Counted from the stretch's first letter, positions 1-7,566 are shown. The stretch is DNA of 44,955 nucleotides from Candidatus Nanopelagicales bacterium (GCA_023263845.1 JALQUH010000227.1:1-44955); one strand, 5' to 3'. Notes: a model not told the origin generated them from the letters alone. Numbers and translations are program-made.

Positions 1-140
1 TCGGCTCGCTTGGTGAGCAGCGTGTCGATATCGCCAAGGGCACCCTCCGCCGACACATCAAGTCGTCTGAGCTTGTTGAACTGGACAATGCCCACAAGGA
101 CGATGACGATGACCGCAATGACGATGAGCACCCACCACAT
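1..140 (-). CDS. LemA family membrane protein (5' end only; gene runs off the window)
   Basis: This gene is too short inside the window for the ORF track. Reading the minus strand from the ATG at 140 gives 46 codons open to the window edge. The start is a hydrophobic membrane segment (MWWVLIVIAVIVIVLVG), followed by VQFNKLRRLD and EGALGDIDTLLTKRA. This matches the N-terminus of LemA proteins: one N-terminal transmembrane helix, then the NxLxxL..V..A...ID..L..R pattern that begins the cytoplasmic or extracellular helical bundle. LemA function is not settled in bacteria, so only family membership is claimed. The two nearby upstream ATGs (144 and 148) are out of frame. The C-terminal three quarters of the protein lies outside the window. 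Confidence 0.75.
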   Translation of the reverse strand, partial: MWWVLIVIAVIVIVLVGIVQFNKLRRLDVSAEGALGDIDTLLTKRA

Positions 141-213
141 ACATCCATTGTGTCGCGAACACGTGCGGATGTCCGGTCCTTTGCGCCGAACGTCCCTCGC
201 CGTGGGAAGGCAA

Positions 214-246
214 AAGGGGCGGGCAGCTCTGCGCTACCCGCCCCTT
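214..246 (-). terminator. Hairpin terminator after the lipoprotein gene
   Basis: A perfect 10-bp stem (AAGGGGCGGG paired with CCCGCCCCTT) surrounds a 13-nt loop. It lies about 50 nt past the stop of the minus-strand lipoprotein gene. On the minus strand the stem is followed by TTTTGCCTT, a short T-run, so it fits a weak intrinsic terminator read right to left. Confidence 0.6.
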
Positions 247-294
247 CGCCGTTCCGCGCGTCCTGTGGGCGTCGCGGTGGCCTTCAGTCGTGGA

Positions 295-723
295 CTACGG
301 CGTGACCGTGACCTGGATGGTCCACTTGTCGTCGGTGTTGTCCATGTTGGTCAGCACGATCTCGGCCGTACCTTCCTTCAGGGCCTCGCCACCGGGCAGG
401 TACGTGGCTCCATCCATCTCCTGCTTGCCGGGGGTCACGTCCATGACCTCCGGATCACTCGTGGAGACCATCCACACCATTGGGTCCGCGACATTGAAGG
501 TCATGATGCGGCCGACCGAGATCTCCGCGCTGGTCGTGCCAGGCTCAACGATCACCGGTCCGATCACGCCGGTACCCCCCTCGGAGGATGAGGACGCCGC
601 AGCCGAACTGGACGTCGTGCTGTCAGAAGACGACCCACCGCAGGCGGTGAGGATGCCCGCGCCACCGAGCGCGAGGACGCTGGCGGCGGCGATGGTGATA
701 CCGCGTCGTGCGGTCGAGTTCAT
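295..723 (-). CDS. Small secreted lipoprotein, possible I42 (chagasin-like) or Ig-like fold
   Basis: A 142-residue protein. It has a type II signal peptide with lipobox LTAC (ITIAAASVLALGGAGILTACGG), so it should be lipid-anchored outside the membrane. A Ser/Thr/Ala-rich linker (about residues 26-50) follows, then a domain of about 90 residues ending in IVLTNMDNTDDKWTIQVTVTP. The pattern (DPMVWMVSTSDPEV, EALKEGTAEIVLTN) resembles inhibitor I42/chagasin-like or bacterial Ig-like domains, but the match is loose and the function is unknown. The start is set at the ATG at 723, not 753, because GGAGAAAG lies just upstream and the signal peptide then has a normal short basic N-region (MNSTARRG). 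It is monocistronic and divergent from the kynurenine operon. Confidence 0.8.
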   Translation of the reverse strand: MNSTARRGITIAAASVLALGGAGILTACGGSSSDSTTSSSAAASSSSEGGTGVIGPVIVEPGTTSAEISVGRIMTFNVADPMVWMVSTSDPEVMDVTPGKQEMDGATYLPGGEALKEGTAEIVLTNMDNTDDKWTIQVTVTP

Positions 724-765
724 GTCTTTCTCCGTTTCCCGTGGCCGCCCCATGCGGCGCTCCAG

Positions 766-771
766 ATGATA
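766..771 (-). promoter_or_regulatory. Candidate -10 box of the lipoprotein gene
   Basis: The minus strand reads TATCAT about 43 nt before the ATG at 723, in the 130-bp gap shared with the divergent kynurenine operon. The sequence 17 nt further upstream (ACTGAT) is only a poor -35. No comparable -10 box was found for the plus-strand operon. Confidence 0.35.
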
Positions 772-853
772 GACGCCCAGATCGGGCCATCAGTTCCTCA
801 TCCGTTCGGCTGATATCGCGGCGCGGCGATGCCGGAAAGGCCAGGATGGAGGC

Positions 854-1711
854 ATGACGAGTCGACGCAATCCCTCACGTCGCCAGTCGGAGGGAGTGGA
901 GGCCCCCAAACTCGAATTTGGCGGCACGACCCCGTATGACGCCTACGTGGGCTCATCTACCCTCGCGCACTTCAAGGAGACAATGACCGATGATCCGGGC
1001 GAATACATGTTCCTGGTCATGTCCCAGGTCATGGAGCTGTACTTCCGGCTCATCGCCTTCGAATGGCGGACGGCCCAGCGCTTCCTGCGCGAAGACAACC
1101 TGTCCGAGGCGCTGGTGGCTCTTCGTCGCAGCCGCGACACCTGGACCGCGCTCAACGCATCGTGGGTCACCTTTCGCTGGATGACGCCCCCGGACTTCAA
1201 CGCCTTCCGCGAGGCCCTTGGCGAAGCATCTGGCTTCCAGTCCTTCCTGTACCGGCACCTGGAATTCCTTCTCGGCTTCAAGGATGCGGCGTTGCTACGG
1301 CCCCATAAGAAGGTCGCGGGCGACAACTACGCCGAACTCGTCGCAGCGTTCGAGGCACCCTGTCTCTACGACGACGTCCTGGCCTACCTGAGCCGTCACG
1401 ATCACGACGTTCCCGATTCAGTTCTCCAGCGCGACACGACGACGAGCTACGAGAGCGACGAAGGTGTCGAGGACCTGTGGGTGGCGCTGTACGAGCGGAC
1501 CGGTCCTACCGATCCCGAACGCCAACTCGGCGAAGTGCTCACCGACATCGCCCAGGAGTTCAGCGATTGGCGCTACTGGCATCTCACATCGGTACGCCGT
1601 GCCATGGGAGCCAAGGCCGGGACCGGCGGGTCCGCCGGCCTCGGCTGGTTGGAGCGCAGCATGCAACGCCAGGCCTTCCCCGAACTGTGGTCGGCGCGGA
1701 CGAGGATGTGA
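854..1711 (+). CDS. kynA: Tryptophan 2,3-dioxygenase-family protein, divergent distal site
   Basis: Heme enzyme expected to open the indole ring of L-tryptophan with O2 to give N-formylkynurenine, the first step of the pathway. At 285 residues it has the usual bacterial length. Family marks seen: YDAY near residue 28 (the YxxY pair), DFNAFREALGEASGFQS (aromatic and Arg substrate contacts) and WRYWHLTSVRRAMG followed by KAGTGGSAG, which holds the proximal heme His and the mobile loop. The oddity is the stretch FLVMSQVMELYF. The usual family motif is HQ.YELWF, so the distal His (His55 in Xanthomonas numbering, His76 in human) is Ser here, as in indoleamine 2,3-dioxygenase. It is the first gene of the operon and ends 2 nt before kynU. 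The identity is supported by all the neighbouring kynurenine genes. Confidence 0.88.
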   Translation: MTSRRNPSRRQSEGVEAPKLEFGGTTPYDAYVGSSTLAHFKETMTDDPGEYMFLVMSQVMELYFRLIAFEWRTAQRFLREDNLSEALVALRRSRDTWTALNASWVTFRWMTPPDFNAFREALGEASGFQSFLYRHLEFLLGFKDAALLRPHKKVAGDNYAELVAAFEAPCLYDDVLAYLSRHDHDVPDSVLQRDTTTSYESDEGVEDLWVALYERTGPTDPERQLGEVLTDIAQEFSDWRYWHLTSVRRAMGAKAGTGGSAGLGWLERSMQRQAFPELWSARTRM

Positions 1712-1713
1712 CG

Positions 1714-2997
1714 ATGCGCGCATACGATCCCGCGCTCGATGCCGGTGATACCGGATGGCGCGACGAGTTCTGCATGCCGCCCTTCGAGGGCGACGCGGGC
1801 GCACCCGGAGCCGCGTACCCGCAGGTCGCCTACTTTGCGGGCAATTCCCTCGGTCTGCAGCCACGCGCTACCGCGCCCGCGCTCCAGATCGAACTCGACC
1901 GCTGGGCGCAGATGGGTGTCGAGGGTCAACTGAGTGGGCCAAGGCCATGGAAGGACTACCACGAGGCGCTCGCGGGCCCCGCTGCCCGGCTCGTCGGGGC
2001 ACTCCCCCACGAAGCCGTGATCATGAACTCGCTCACCGCAAACCTGCACTTCATGATGGCGACGTTCTATCGACCCGAAGGGCGTCGTACGAAGATCGTC
2101 ATGGAGGACATCGTCTTCCCGTCGGATGGCTACGCAATGGCCTCCCAGGCCCGCTGGCATGGCCTTGACCCGGCCGAGCATGTCCTGCGCCTTCGACCAC
2201 GCGAGGGCGAGGACGTGTTGCGCACTGAGGACGTGGTGTCGACGATTCACGAACTCGGCGACGAGGTCGCCATGGTGGTCTTCAGCGCCGTCAACTACCT
2301 CACGGGCGAGTGGATGGACATGCCCACGATTACCGCTGCCGGACATGAGGTCGGCGCCATCGTGGGCTGGGATCTTGCCCACGCGGCCGGCAACGTCCCG
2401 ATGTCCCTCCACGAGTGGGGTGTCGATTGGGCCGCCTGGTGCAACTACAAGTACGTCAACTCCGGCCCTGGCGCGCTGGCCGGCTGCTTCATCCACGAGC
2501 GCCATGCGCGCAACACCGGGCTGCCGCGCCTTGCTGGATGGTGGGGTACCCGGACAGAGACACGCTTCCGCATGGAGCCCACCTTCGATCCGCCGCCCAC
2601 CGCCGACGCATGGCAGGTGTCCAACCCCCCCATCTTCGCGATGACCCCGGTGCAAGTCTCCCTCGACATCTTCGACCGCATTGGCATGCCGACCCTGCGC
2701 GCACGCAGTCTGCGTCTTACCGACTATTTGCGTGAACTTCTCACCGAGGTGATCGAGGGGATGCCGCCAGGCAGTTTGCAGATCGTCACTCCCGAAGAGC
2801 CTGAGCGGCACGGCTCTCAACTTTCACTGCGCTTCACCGCAGATATCGGGGTCTTGGCCGACACGCTTCGTGACCTCGACGGGGTCGTGGCCGATACACG
2901 CAACCCCGACATCATCCGGTTCGCACCCACCGCCCTGTACTCGAGCTATCTCGACTGTTGGCGTGCTGCCGACGCACTCCGGAGGCGACTTGACTGA
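1714..2997 (+). CDS. kynU: Kynureninase
   Basis: PLP enzyme that cleaves L-kynurenine or 3-hydroxykynurenine to anthranilate or 3-hydroxyanthranilate plus alanine. A 427-residue fold-type I aminotransferase-like protein. Seen: AYFAGNSLGLQP near the N-terminus, the PLP-pocket stretch GWDLAHAAGNVPMSLHEWGVDWAAWCNYKYVNSGPGA with the Schiff-base Lys in NYKY, and IRFAPTALYSSYLD near the C-terminus (FAP.PLY.SY family pattern). The ATG at 1714 is preferred over the far upstream ORF start because GAGGA lies 7 nt before it and the upstream codons overlap the dioxygenase gene. An in-frame GTG at 1708 is a possible alternative. Since the operon also encodes a 3-monooxygenase and a 3-hydroxyanthranilate dioxygenase, 3-hydroxykynurenine is the likely substrate. 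Confidence 0.93.
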   Translation: MRAYDPALDAGDTGWRDEFCMPPFEGDAGAPGAAYPQVAYFAGNSLGLQPRATAPALQIELDRWAQMGVEGQLSGPRPWKDYHEALAGPAARLVGALPHEAVIMNSLTANLHFMMATFYRPEGRRTKIVMEDIVFPSDGYAMASQARWHGLDPAEHVLRLRPREGEDVLRTEDVVSTIHELGDEVAMVVFSAVNYLTGEWMDMPTITAAGHEVGAIVGWDLAHAAGNVPMSLHEWGVDWAAWCNYKYVNSGPGALAGCFIHERHARNTGLPRLAGWWGTRTETRFRMEPTFDPPPTADAWQVSNPPIFAMTPVQVSLDIFDRIGMPTLRARSLRLTDYLRELLTEVIEGMPPGSLQIVTPEEPERHGSQLSLRFTADIGVLADTLRDLDGVVADTRNPDIIRFAPTALYSSYLDCWRAADALRRRLD

Positions 2998-3769
2998 GAT
3001 TCGACGTCTTCGTGAGGCCTACGGTCCTGGCGAGCGTCAGTTCGGGGACTGGTTCCTGCCCGACCGCCCAGGCGCCCCGCTCGTCATCCTCATCCACGGC
3101 GGTTACTTCAGGCCGACCTACCATCTCGACATTGAGGAGCCGAGTGCCGTGGCTCTGGCACAGGCGGGCTTTGCCGTGTGGAGCATCGAGTACCGCACCT
3201 ACGAGTCGGGCTGGCCGGCCACCTTTGAGGACGTGGCGGCTGCCGTCGAGTACGGTGTACAGCGCGCCGTGGAGCACGGCGTGGACGCCAGCCGCAAAGC
3301 CCTCTGCGGACACTCCGCGGGGGGTGCTTTGGCGCAGTGGGTCACGTCTCGGCGACACCTGCCGGCGGGCGCTCCCGGCGCCAACCCGCAGGCGGCCTCA
3401 TTCGATCTTGTGGTGCTGTCGGCTCCCGTGGCCTGTCTCACCCTTGCCAGCACCGACCACCTCGGCAACGGCGCCGTGGACACTCTCATGGGTGGTCGCC
3501 CGGAGGATGTGCCGGATCGCTACGACATGGGCGATCCGGCCCTCCTTACCCCCGACCCGGGACGTCGGCTCATCCTGCATGGCGATGCCGACGTCGACGT
3601 ACTCATGACGCAGAGCGAGTGCATTCGAGATCACCTCGTGGAGCACGGCATCGATGTCGAGCTGATCGTTCTGCCCGGAGACGACCACTTCCGCATCCTG
3701 GACCCGACGAGCGAGGTGTCGCTGCTGCGGCAGCAGGCCCTCGCCGCCGCGCTCACGCTCCAACGCTGA
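2990..3769 (+). CDS. Kynurenine formamidase, alpha/beta-hydrolase type
   Basis: Hydrolyses N-formylkynurenine to kynurenine and formate. This is the alpha/beta-hydrolase (eukaryotic AFMID/BNA7-like) type, not the metal-dependent KynB type usual in proteobacteria. The 259-residue product shows the oxyanion motif HGGYF (36-40), nucleophile elbow GHSAGG (Ser109), an Asp in HGDADVDV (about 203) and His233 in GDDHF. The start is a TTG at 2990 overlapping the kynU stop by 8 nt, with GGAGG 4 nt before it; the ORF-track Met at 2870 lies inside kynU. Function rests on context plus the HGGY/GHSAGG signature. A generic carboxylesterase cannot be excluded, but no other formamidase is present in the operon. 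Confidence 0.85.
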   Translation: MTEIRRLREAYGPGERQFGDWFLPDRPGAPLVILIHGGYFRPTYHLDIEEPSAVALAQAGFAVWSIEYRTYESGWPATFEDVAAAVEYGVQRAVEHGVDASRKALCGHSAGGALAQWVTSRRHLPAGAPGANPQAASFDLVVLSAPVACLTLASTDHLGNGAVDTLMGGRPEDVPDRYDMGDPALLTPDPGRRLILHGDADVDVLMTQSECIRDHLVEHGIDVELIVLPGDDHFRILDPTSEVSLLRQQALAAALTLQR

Positions 3770-3780
3770 CCACACCCCCC

Positions 3781-3844
3781 TCGCAAGCCGACGCAATTTC
3801 GACGTTCGAGACCCACTTAAGGTCGAAATTGTGTCGGCTTGCGA
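3781..3844. repeat. Long near-perfect inverted repeat inside the kynurenine operon
   Basis: Two 23-nt arms (3781-3803 and 3822-3844) pair at 22 of 23 positions around an 18-nt loop. The arm reads TCGCAAGCCGAC(G/A)CAATTTCGAC. It fills most of the 99-bp gap between the formamidase gene and the deaminase gene, the only real gap in the operon. No T-run follows on either strand, and the arms contain an AT-rich core, so it is not a classical terminator. The right arm ends directly before AAAGGAATG. Confidence 0.9.
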
Positions 3845-3868
3845 AAGGAATGACGGCAGAATGGCGGG

Positions 3869-4336
3869 GTGACGACGAATAGCGGCATGACGGAGCCGAC
3901 GACGCCGGGTGGCCACACAGCGAAAGTGGTGGAGGGCAAGGCGACTCCGCGAGGTGCCTACCCCCACGTCAAGGTCGTGGGGGACCTCATCTGGGTCTCT
4001 GGCACCAGCAGTCGCCGCGCGGATGACACCTTCGTCGGTGTCGAGACCGACGAGACAGGTGGGGTAACGCTCGACATTCGTGCGCAGACCAGGGCCGTCA
4101 TCGAAAACATCCGAGACATCCTGAAGTCGGTGGATGCTGACCTCGATGACCTGGTCCAGGTGACCTCCTACCTTGTCGACATGGCGGACTTCCCGGGTTA
4201 TAACGAGGTGTACGCCGAGTTCTTCGACTATTCCGGGCCGACTCGCACCACCGTCGCCGTCCACGAACTGCCCCATCCGCATCTACTCATCGAGATCCAG
4301 GCGGTCGCCCACCGCGGCGCACGCGAGAAGGAGTGA
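3869..4336 (+). CDS. amnD: 2-aminomuconate deaminase (RidA/YjgF family)
   Basis: Expected to remove ammonia from 2-aminomuconate to give 4-oxalocrotonate, late in the aminomuconate branch of tryptophan or 2-aminophenol breakdown. The 155-residue protein is a single RidA-fold domain (trimeric in the family). The stretches [38 protein letters not shown] and [17 protein letters not shown] are typical of the aminomuconate-deaminase clade (NbaF/AmnD type) rather than generic RidA, which has IGPYSQA. The start is ambiguous: GTG at 3869 or ATG at 3887 (residue 7), neither with a strong ribosome-binding site. It ends 1 nt before the dioxygenase gene. Context with ACMSD supports the specific role. Confidence 0.87.
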   Translation: MTTNSGMTEPTTPGGHTAKVVEGKATPRGAYPHVKVVGDLIWVSGTSSRRADDTFVGVETDETGGVTLDIRAQTRAVIENIRDILKSVDADLDDLVQVTSYLVDMADFPGYNEVYAEFFDYSGPTRTTVAVHELPHPHLLIEIQAVAHRGAREKE

Positions 4337-4337
4337 C

Positions 4338-4862
4338 ATGTCCGACCTGACCAAAACCTTGAACTTCGATGCCTGGGTGGCGGAGAACGGACCGAACCTC
4401 AAGCCGCCGGTCGCGAACAAAGAGATGTTCCCCGGACACGAGGATTTCATCGTCATGGTGGTCGGCGGCCCCAACCAGCGCACCGACTTCCACGTCGATC
4501 CCTACGAGGAGGTCTTCTACCAGGTCAAAGGCAACATGCATGTCAACCTCATGACGCCGGACGGCCCGGATCGCGTAGACATCCGCGAGGGTGAGATGTG
4601 GGTCCTGCCCCGCAATCTCCCGCACTCCCCGCAGCGACCCGAGGCCGGTTCGATCGGACTGGTCTTCGAACGTCCCCGCGAGATGGGCACCCTGGAGAAG
4701 TTCCAGTGGTACTGCCCCGAGTGCGGTGGCCTGGTTCACGAGGTCGAGCTGCAGGTGACGGATATCTCCGCCGATCTGCCGCCCATCTTCGAGGCGTTCT
4801 ACGCCGACGAGTCGGCTCGCTCGTGCGCTTCATGCGGGCACCTGCACCCGGGCAGGGGCTGA
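4338..4862 (+). CDS. nbaC: 3-hydroxyanthranilate 3,4-dioxygenase
   Basis: Fe(II) cupin dioxygenase that opens 3-hydroxyanthranilate to 2-amino-3-carboxymuconate semialdehyde. The 174-residue protein has the cupin metal ligands His52, Glu58 (FHVDPYEEVFYQ) and His96 (LPHSPQRP), and substrate-binding Arg48 and Arg100. A C-terminal rubredoxin-like Cys4 site (CPEC at 126-129 and CASC at 163-166) is typical of the bacterial and fungal single-domain enzymes. The ATG at 4338 follows AGAAGGAG, which lies in the end of the deaminase gene. The product is unstable and cyclises to quinolinate unless handled by ACMSD, whose gene lies 8 nt downstream. Confidence 0.95.
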   Translation: MSDLTKTLNFDAWVAENGPNLKPPVANKEMFPGHEDFIVMVVGGPNQRTDFHVDPYEEVFYQVKGNMHVNLMTPDGPDRVDIREGEMWVLPRNLPHSPQRPEAGSIGLVFERPREMGTLEKFQWYCPECGGLVHEVELQVTDISADLPPIFEAFYADESARSCASCGHLHPGRG

Positions 4863-4870
4863 CCTGCGCG

Positions 4871-5893
4871 ATGCCTGTTATCGACGTCCACTCGCACGAC
4901 GTCCCGCGCGGGTGGCCCGACCTCAGCGAGGTCACCGGGGCCCCCGGTCCGTGGCCCTGGCTGCGCCTGGAGACCGAACGCGACGCCATGATCATGGTCG
5001 GTGATCGCGAGTTTCGACGGATCAACGATCGGTGCTGGAATCCGCAGGTGCGCGCGGCCGACATGGCAGCCGATGGTGTGGACATCCAGGTCGTCTCCCC
5101 CACGCCGGTCTTCTTCTCCTACGACCGGCCACCCACCGAGGCGGCGGCGATCGCCCGCGTCTTCAACGACCTCGCGCTGGAGATCTGCGCGCCGATGCCC
5201 GATCACCTGATTCCCTTCTGCCAGGTGCCGCTGCAAGACGTGGACGCCGCCTGCACCGAGCTCGATCGCTGCCTCGCCGCGGGCCATCGCGGCGTTGAGA
5301 TCGGCAATCACGTGGGCGATCGCGACCTTGATGATCCCGGCACCGTGGAATTCCTTCAGCACTGTGCCTCCGTTGGCGCACCCGTCTTCGTCCACCCCTG
5401 GGATATGACTTCCTCACCGCGCATCTCCCGGTGGATGGCGCAGTGGCTGGTCGGCATGCCGGCTGAGACGCACCTCACCATCTTGGCGATGATCCTCGGC
5501 GGTGTATTCGATCGCGTCGATGAGTCGCTTCGGATCTGCTTCGCCCATGGCGGCGGCTCCTTCGCTTTCTGGCTCGGCCGATTCGACAATGCCTGGCATC
5601 AGCGCCCCGATGTCATCGGCGTCTCCGAGCGTCCCCCGGCCGACTACCTGAACCGGTTCAGCGTCGACTCGGTGGTCTTCGAGCCAGCCGCTCTGCGCCT
5701 TCTGGTCGACACCCTTGGCGCGGACCATGTCATGCTCGGCTCGGACTACCCCTACCCGCTCGGTGAGCGCCCCGTCGGCAACGTCGTTCGCTCGTCTGAT
5801 TTCCTGAGCGACGCCGAACGAGATGCGATCCTGGGCAATAACGCCACCCGGTTCCTCGCACTCGACCCCACCAGCGGAGGCCACCATGAGTGA
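4871..5893 (+). CDS. nbaD: 2-amino-3-carboxymuconate-6-semialdehyde decarboxylase (ACMSD)
   Basis: Zinc amidohydrolase-fold decarboxylase that turns aminocarboxymuconate semialdehyde into 2-aminomuconate semialdehyde, pulling flux away from quinolinate and NAD. In the 340-residue protein the metal and catalytic residues sit at His7 and His9 (VHSH), His175 (VHPWD), His226 (FAHGGG) and Asp292 (GSDYP), each two positions before the residues known in the Pseudomonas fluorescens enzyme (9, 11, 177, 228, 294). The start at 4871 gives the expected MPVIDVHSH N-terminus. The 3' end overlaps the monooxygenase gene by 8 nt, suggesting translational coupling. Confidence 0.95.
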   Translation: MPVIDVHSHDVPRGWPDLSEVTGAPGPWPWLRLETERDAMIMVGDREFRRINDRCWNPQVRAADMAADGVDIQVVSPTPVFFSYDRPPTEAAAIARVFNDLALEICAPMPDHLIPFCQVPLQDVDAACTELDRCLAAGHRGVEIGNHVGDRDLDDPGTVEFLQHCASVGAPVFVHPWDMTSSPRISRWMAQWLVGMPAETHLTILAMILGGVFDRVDESLRICFAHGGGSFAFWLGRFDNAWHQRPDVIGVSERPPADYLNRFSVDSVVFEPAALRLLVDTLGADHVMLGSDYPYPLGERPVGNVVRSSDFLSDAERDAILGNNATRFLALDPTSGGHHE

Positions 5894-7199
5894 TCGCGTC
5901 GTCATCGTCGGAGCAGGGCTCACCGGTTCACTGCTTGCCGCCATGCTCGGCCGTCGCGGGGTCCCGGTCGACGTCTACGAGCGTCGCCCGGACCCACGAC
6001 TCACCGGCGCCGAGCGGGGTCGCAGCATCAACCTCGCCATTTCGACACGTGGACTCACCGCACTGCGCGAGGTCGGACTCGAAGACCTAGCGCTGCAGCG
6101 CGGACTACCCATGAACGGCCGCATGATCCATGGCGCCGACGGCGCCACCGAATTCCAGCAGTACAGCGCGGATGGCGAGCGCAGCATTCAGTCCATCAGT
6201 CGAGGCGAGCTGAACGCCGTGCTCCTCGACGCGGCCGAGGCACAGCCGAGCGCGTCTTTGTACTTCGACCACCGACTCACGCGACTCGACCTGGACACCT
6301 CATCTCTCGCGTTCCGAAGTGGCGAGGAGGTCAAGGAGATCAGGGCCGCCGCCATCATCGGTGCCGACGGCGCCTTCAGCGTCGTGCGGCGAGCGCTGCA
6401 GTCGACGGTCGGCTTCGACTACTCGCAGGACTACCTCAGCCACAGTTACAAGGAACTCACCATCCCACCGGTCGATGGCGACTACCCCATGGATCCGGGC
6501 GCACTGCACATCTGGCCGCGGGGTGCGTCGATGATGATCGCCCTACCCAATCTCGACAAGACCTTCACCGCGACGCTCTTTTGGCCGCGGACCGGACCGG
6601 GCTCGTTCGAGGAGATCGCCACCCCCCAACAAGCGCGCCGCTATTTCGACGACAACTACCCCGATGCCTCCGAGTTGATGCCCGACCTCGAGGAGGACTA
6701 TCGCCTGAACCCCGTCGGGGCGCTCCTCACGGTGCGCTGCCAGCCCTGGAACACCGGAACCGTGGGGCTCATCGGTGACGCCGCGCACGCGATCTGCCCC
6801 TTCTACGGCCAGGGGGCCAACGCAGGCTTCGAGGACTGCGTCGAACTGATGCGGCAGTGGGATCTGCACCTTGGTTCCTGGGCCCCGGCTCTCGCGGAGT
6901 ACGCGCGAGTCCGCAAACCACACGGGGACGCCATCGCCGATCTCGCCCTGCACAACTTCATCGAGATGCGGGACTCCGTGAACTCCCCGGTCTACAAGGC
7001 CACGCATCGAGCCGAACATTTGCTCCATCGCGTTCTCGGGGACCGCTACCGAACCCGCTACGAGATGGTGTCGTTCAGCACGACGCCGTACGCCGACATC
7101 GAGCCGACGGTACGTCGTCAACGCAGAATCGCCGGAGCGGTTGTCGCCGGTGCGGCTGCCGCGGTCGCGGCGATCGGGCTGGCCGCGGGACGTTCCTGA
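5886..7199 (+). CDS. kmo: Kynurenine 3-monooxygenase with C-terminal membrane segment
   Basis: FAD and NADPH-dependent hydroxylase making 3-hydroxykynurenine. The 437-residue protein has the Rossmann motif VVIVGAGLTGSLLA at the N-terminus, the Arg-rich GAERGRSINLAIS characteristic of KMO, GADGAFSVVRRAL (DG motif) and the GD motif GLIGDAAHAICPFYGQGANAGFED. The last 25 residues (IAGAVVAGAAAAVAAIGLAAG) form a likely membrane helix, which recalls the C-terminal anchor of eukaryotic KMO. The ATG at 5886 overlaps the ACMSD stop. It is the last gene of the operon; the gene order does not follow the reaction order. No obvious terminator was seen in the 37 bp before the convergent ferredoxin gene. Confidence 0.94.
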   Translation: MSDRVVIVGAGLTGSLLAAMLGRRGVPVDVYERRPDPRLTGAERGRSINLAISTRGLTALREVGLEDLALQRGLPMNGRMIHGADGATEFQQYSADGERSIQSISRGELNAVLLDAAEAQPSASLYFDHRLTRLDLDTSSLAFRSGEEVKEIRAAAIIGADGAFSVVRRALQSTVGFDYSQDYLSHSYKELTIPPVDGDYPMDPGALHIWPRGASMMIALPNLDKTFTATLFWPRTGPGSFEEIATPQQARRYFDDNYPDASELMPDLEEDYRLNPVGALLTVRCQPWNTGTVGLIGDAAHAICPFYGQGANAGFEDCVELMRQWDLHLGSWAPALAEYARVRKPHGDAIADLALHNFIEMRDSVNSPVYKATHRAEHLLHRVLGDRYRTRYEMVSFSTTPYADIEPTVRRQRRIAGAVVAGAAAAVAAIGLAAGRS

Positions 7200-7236
7200 T
7201 CGATTCCGACTGCAGCGGCGATCACCGAGCCCGAAC

Positions 7237-7566
7237 TCAGTGACCGCTCCCGAACTGCTCGAGCCGCTCGGTTCCATGTCGCAAATCCTGTGCCGCATGG
7301 GCAGAGTAACCGGTGTCGGACACCCAGCGAAGGGCGTCAAATGGGCACACCTCGACGCAGATGCCGCAGTACATGCACAGACCCCAGTCGATGGTGAATC
7401 GATCAAGAACCGCGACCGAGCGAGGGCGGCGAGCCCCCGGCTCGGTGACCTCCTCGGTGTGGCTGTCGATCTCGATGCACCAGTCGGGGCACTCGCGCAC
7501 GCACAACATGCAGGAGGTGCAGGCTGCTGCATCCAACGCGATTGCACCGTGCAGTTCGCTCATCAT
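7237..7566 (-). CDS. NuoI-like 2[4Fe-4S] ferredoxin subunit
   Basis: A 109-residue iron-sulfur protein with two complete CxxCxxCxxxC sets: Cys16, 19, 22, 26 and Cys64, 67, 70, 74 (CTSCMLCVRECP and CMYCGICVEVCP). The 37-residue insert between the sets and the CGICVEVCPFDAL form resemble the complex I I-subunit (TYKY) and group 4 hydrogenase ferredoxin subunits more than a small soluble ferredoxin. It is shorter than the canonical NuoI in this window (192 residues) and lacks that protein's N-terminal amphipathic arm. It is translationally coupled to the C-like gene (ATGATG overlaps its TGA). Inference: it carries electrons between KorAB or ferredoxin and the B-like subunit. A stand-alone ferredoxin for KorAB is the main alternative. 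Confidence 0.8.
   Translation of the reverse strand: MMSELHGAIALDAAACTSCMLCVRECPDWCIEIDSHTEEVTEPGARRPRSVAVLDRFTIDWGLCMYCGICVEVCPFDALRWVSDTGYSAHAAQDLRHGTERLEQFGSGH

Noticed and set aside
1573-2820. A 415-codon minus-strand ORF
   Set aside because: Antisense to kynureninase, which has clear catalytic motifs; the antisense product matches nothing recognised.
3781-3844. The inverted repeat as an intrinsic terminator
   Set aside because: The arms are not GC-rich throughout and no T-run follows on either strand; recorded as a repeat instead.
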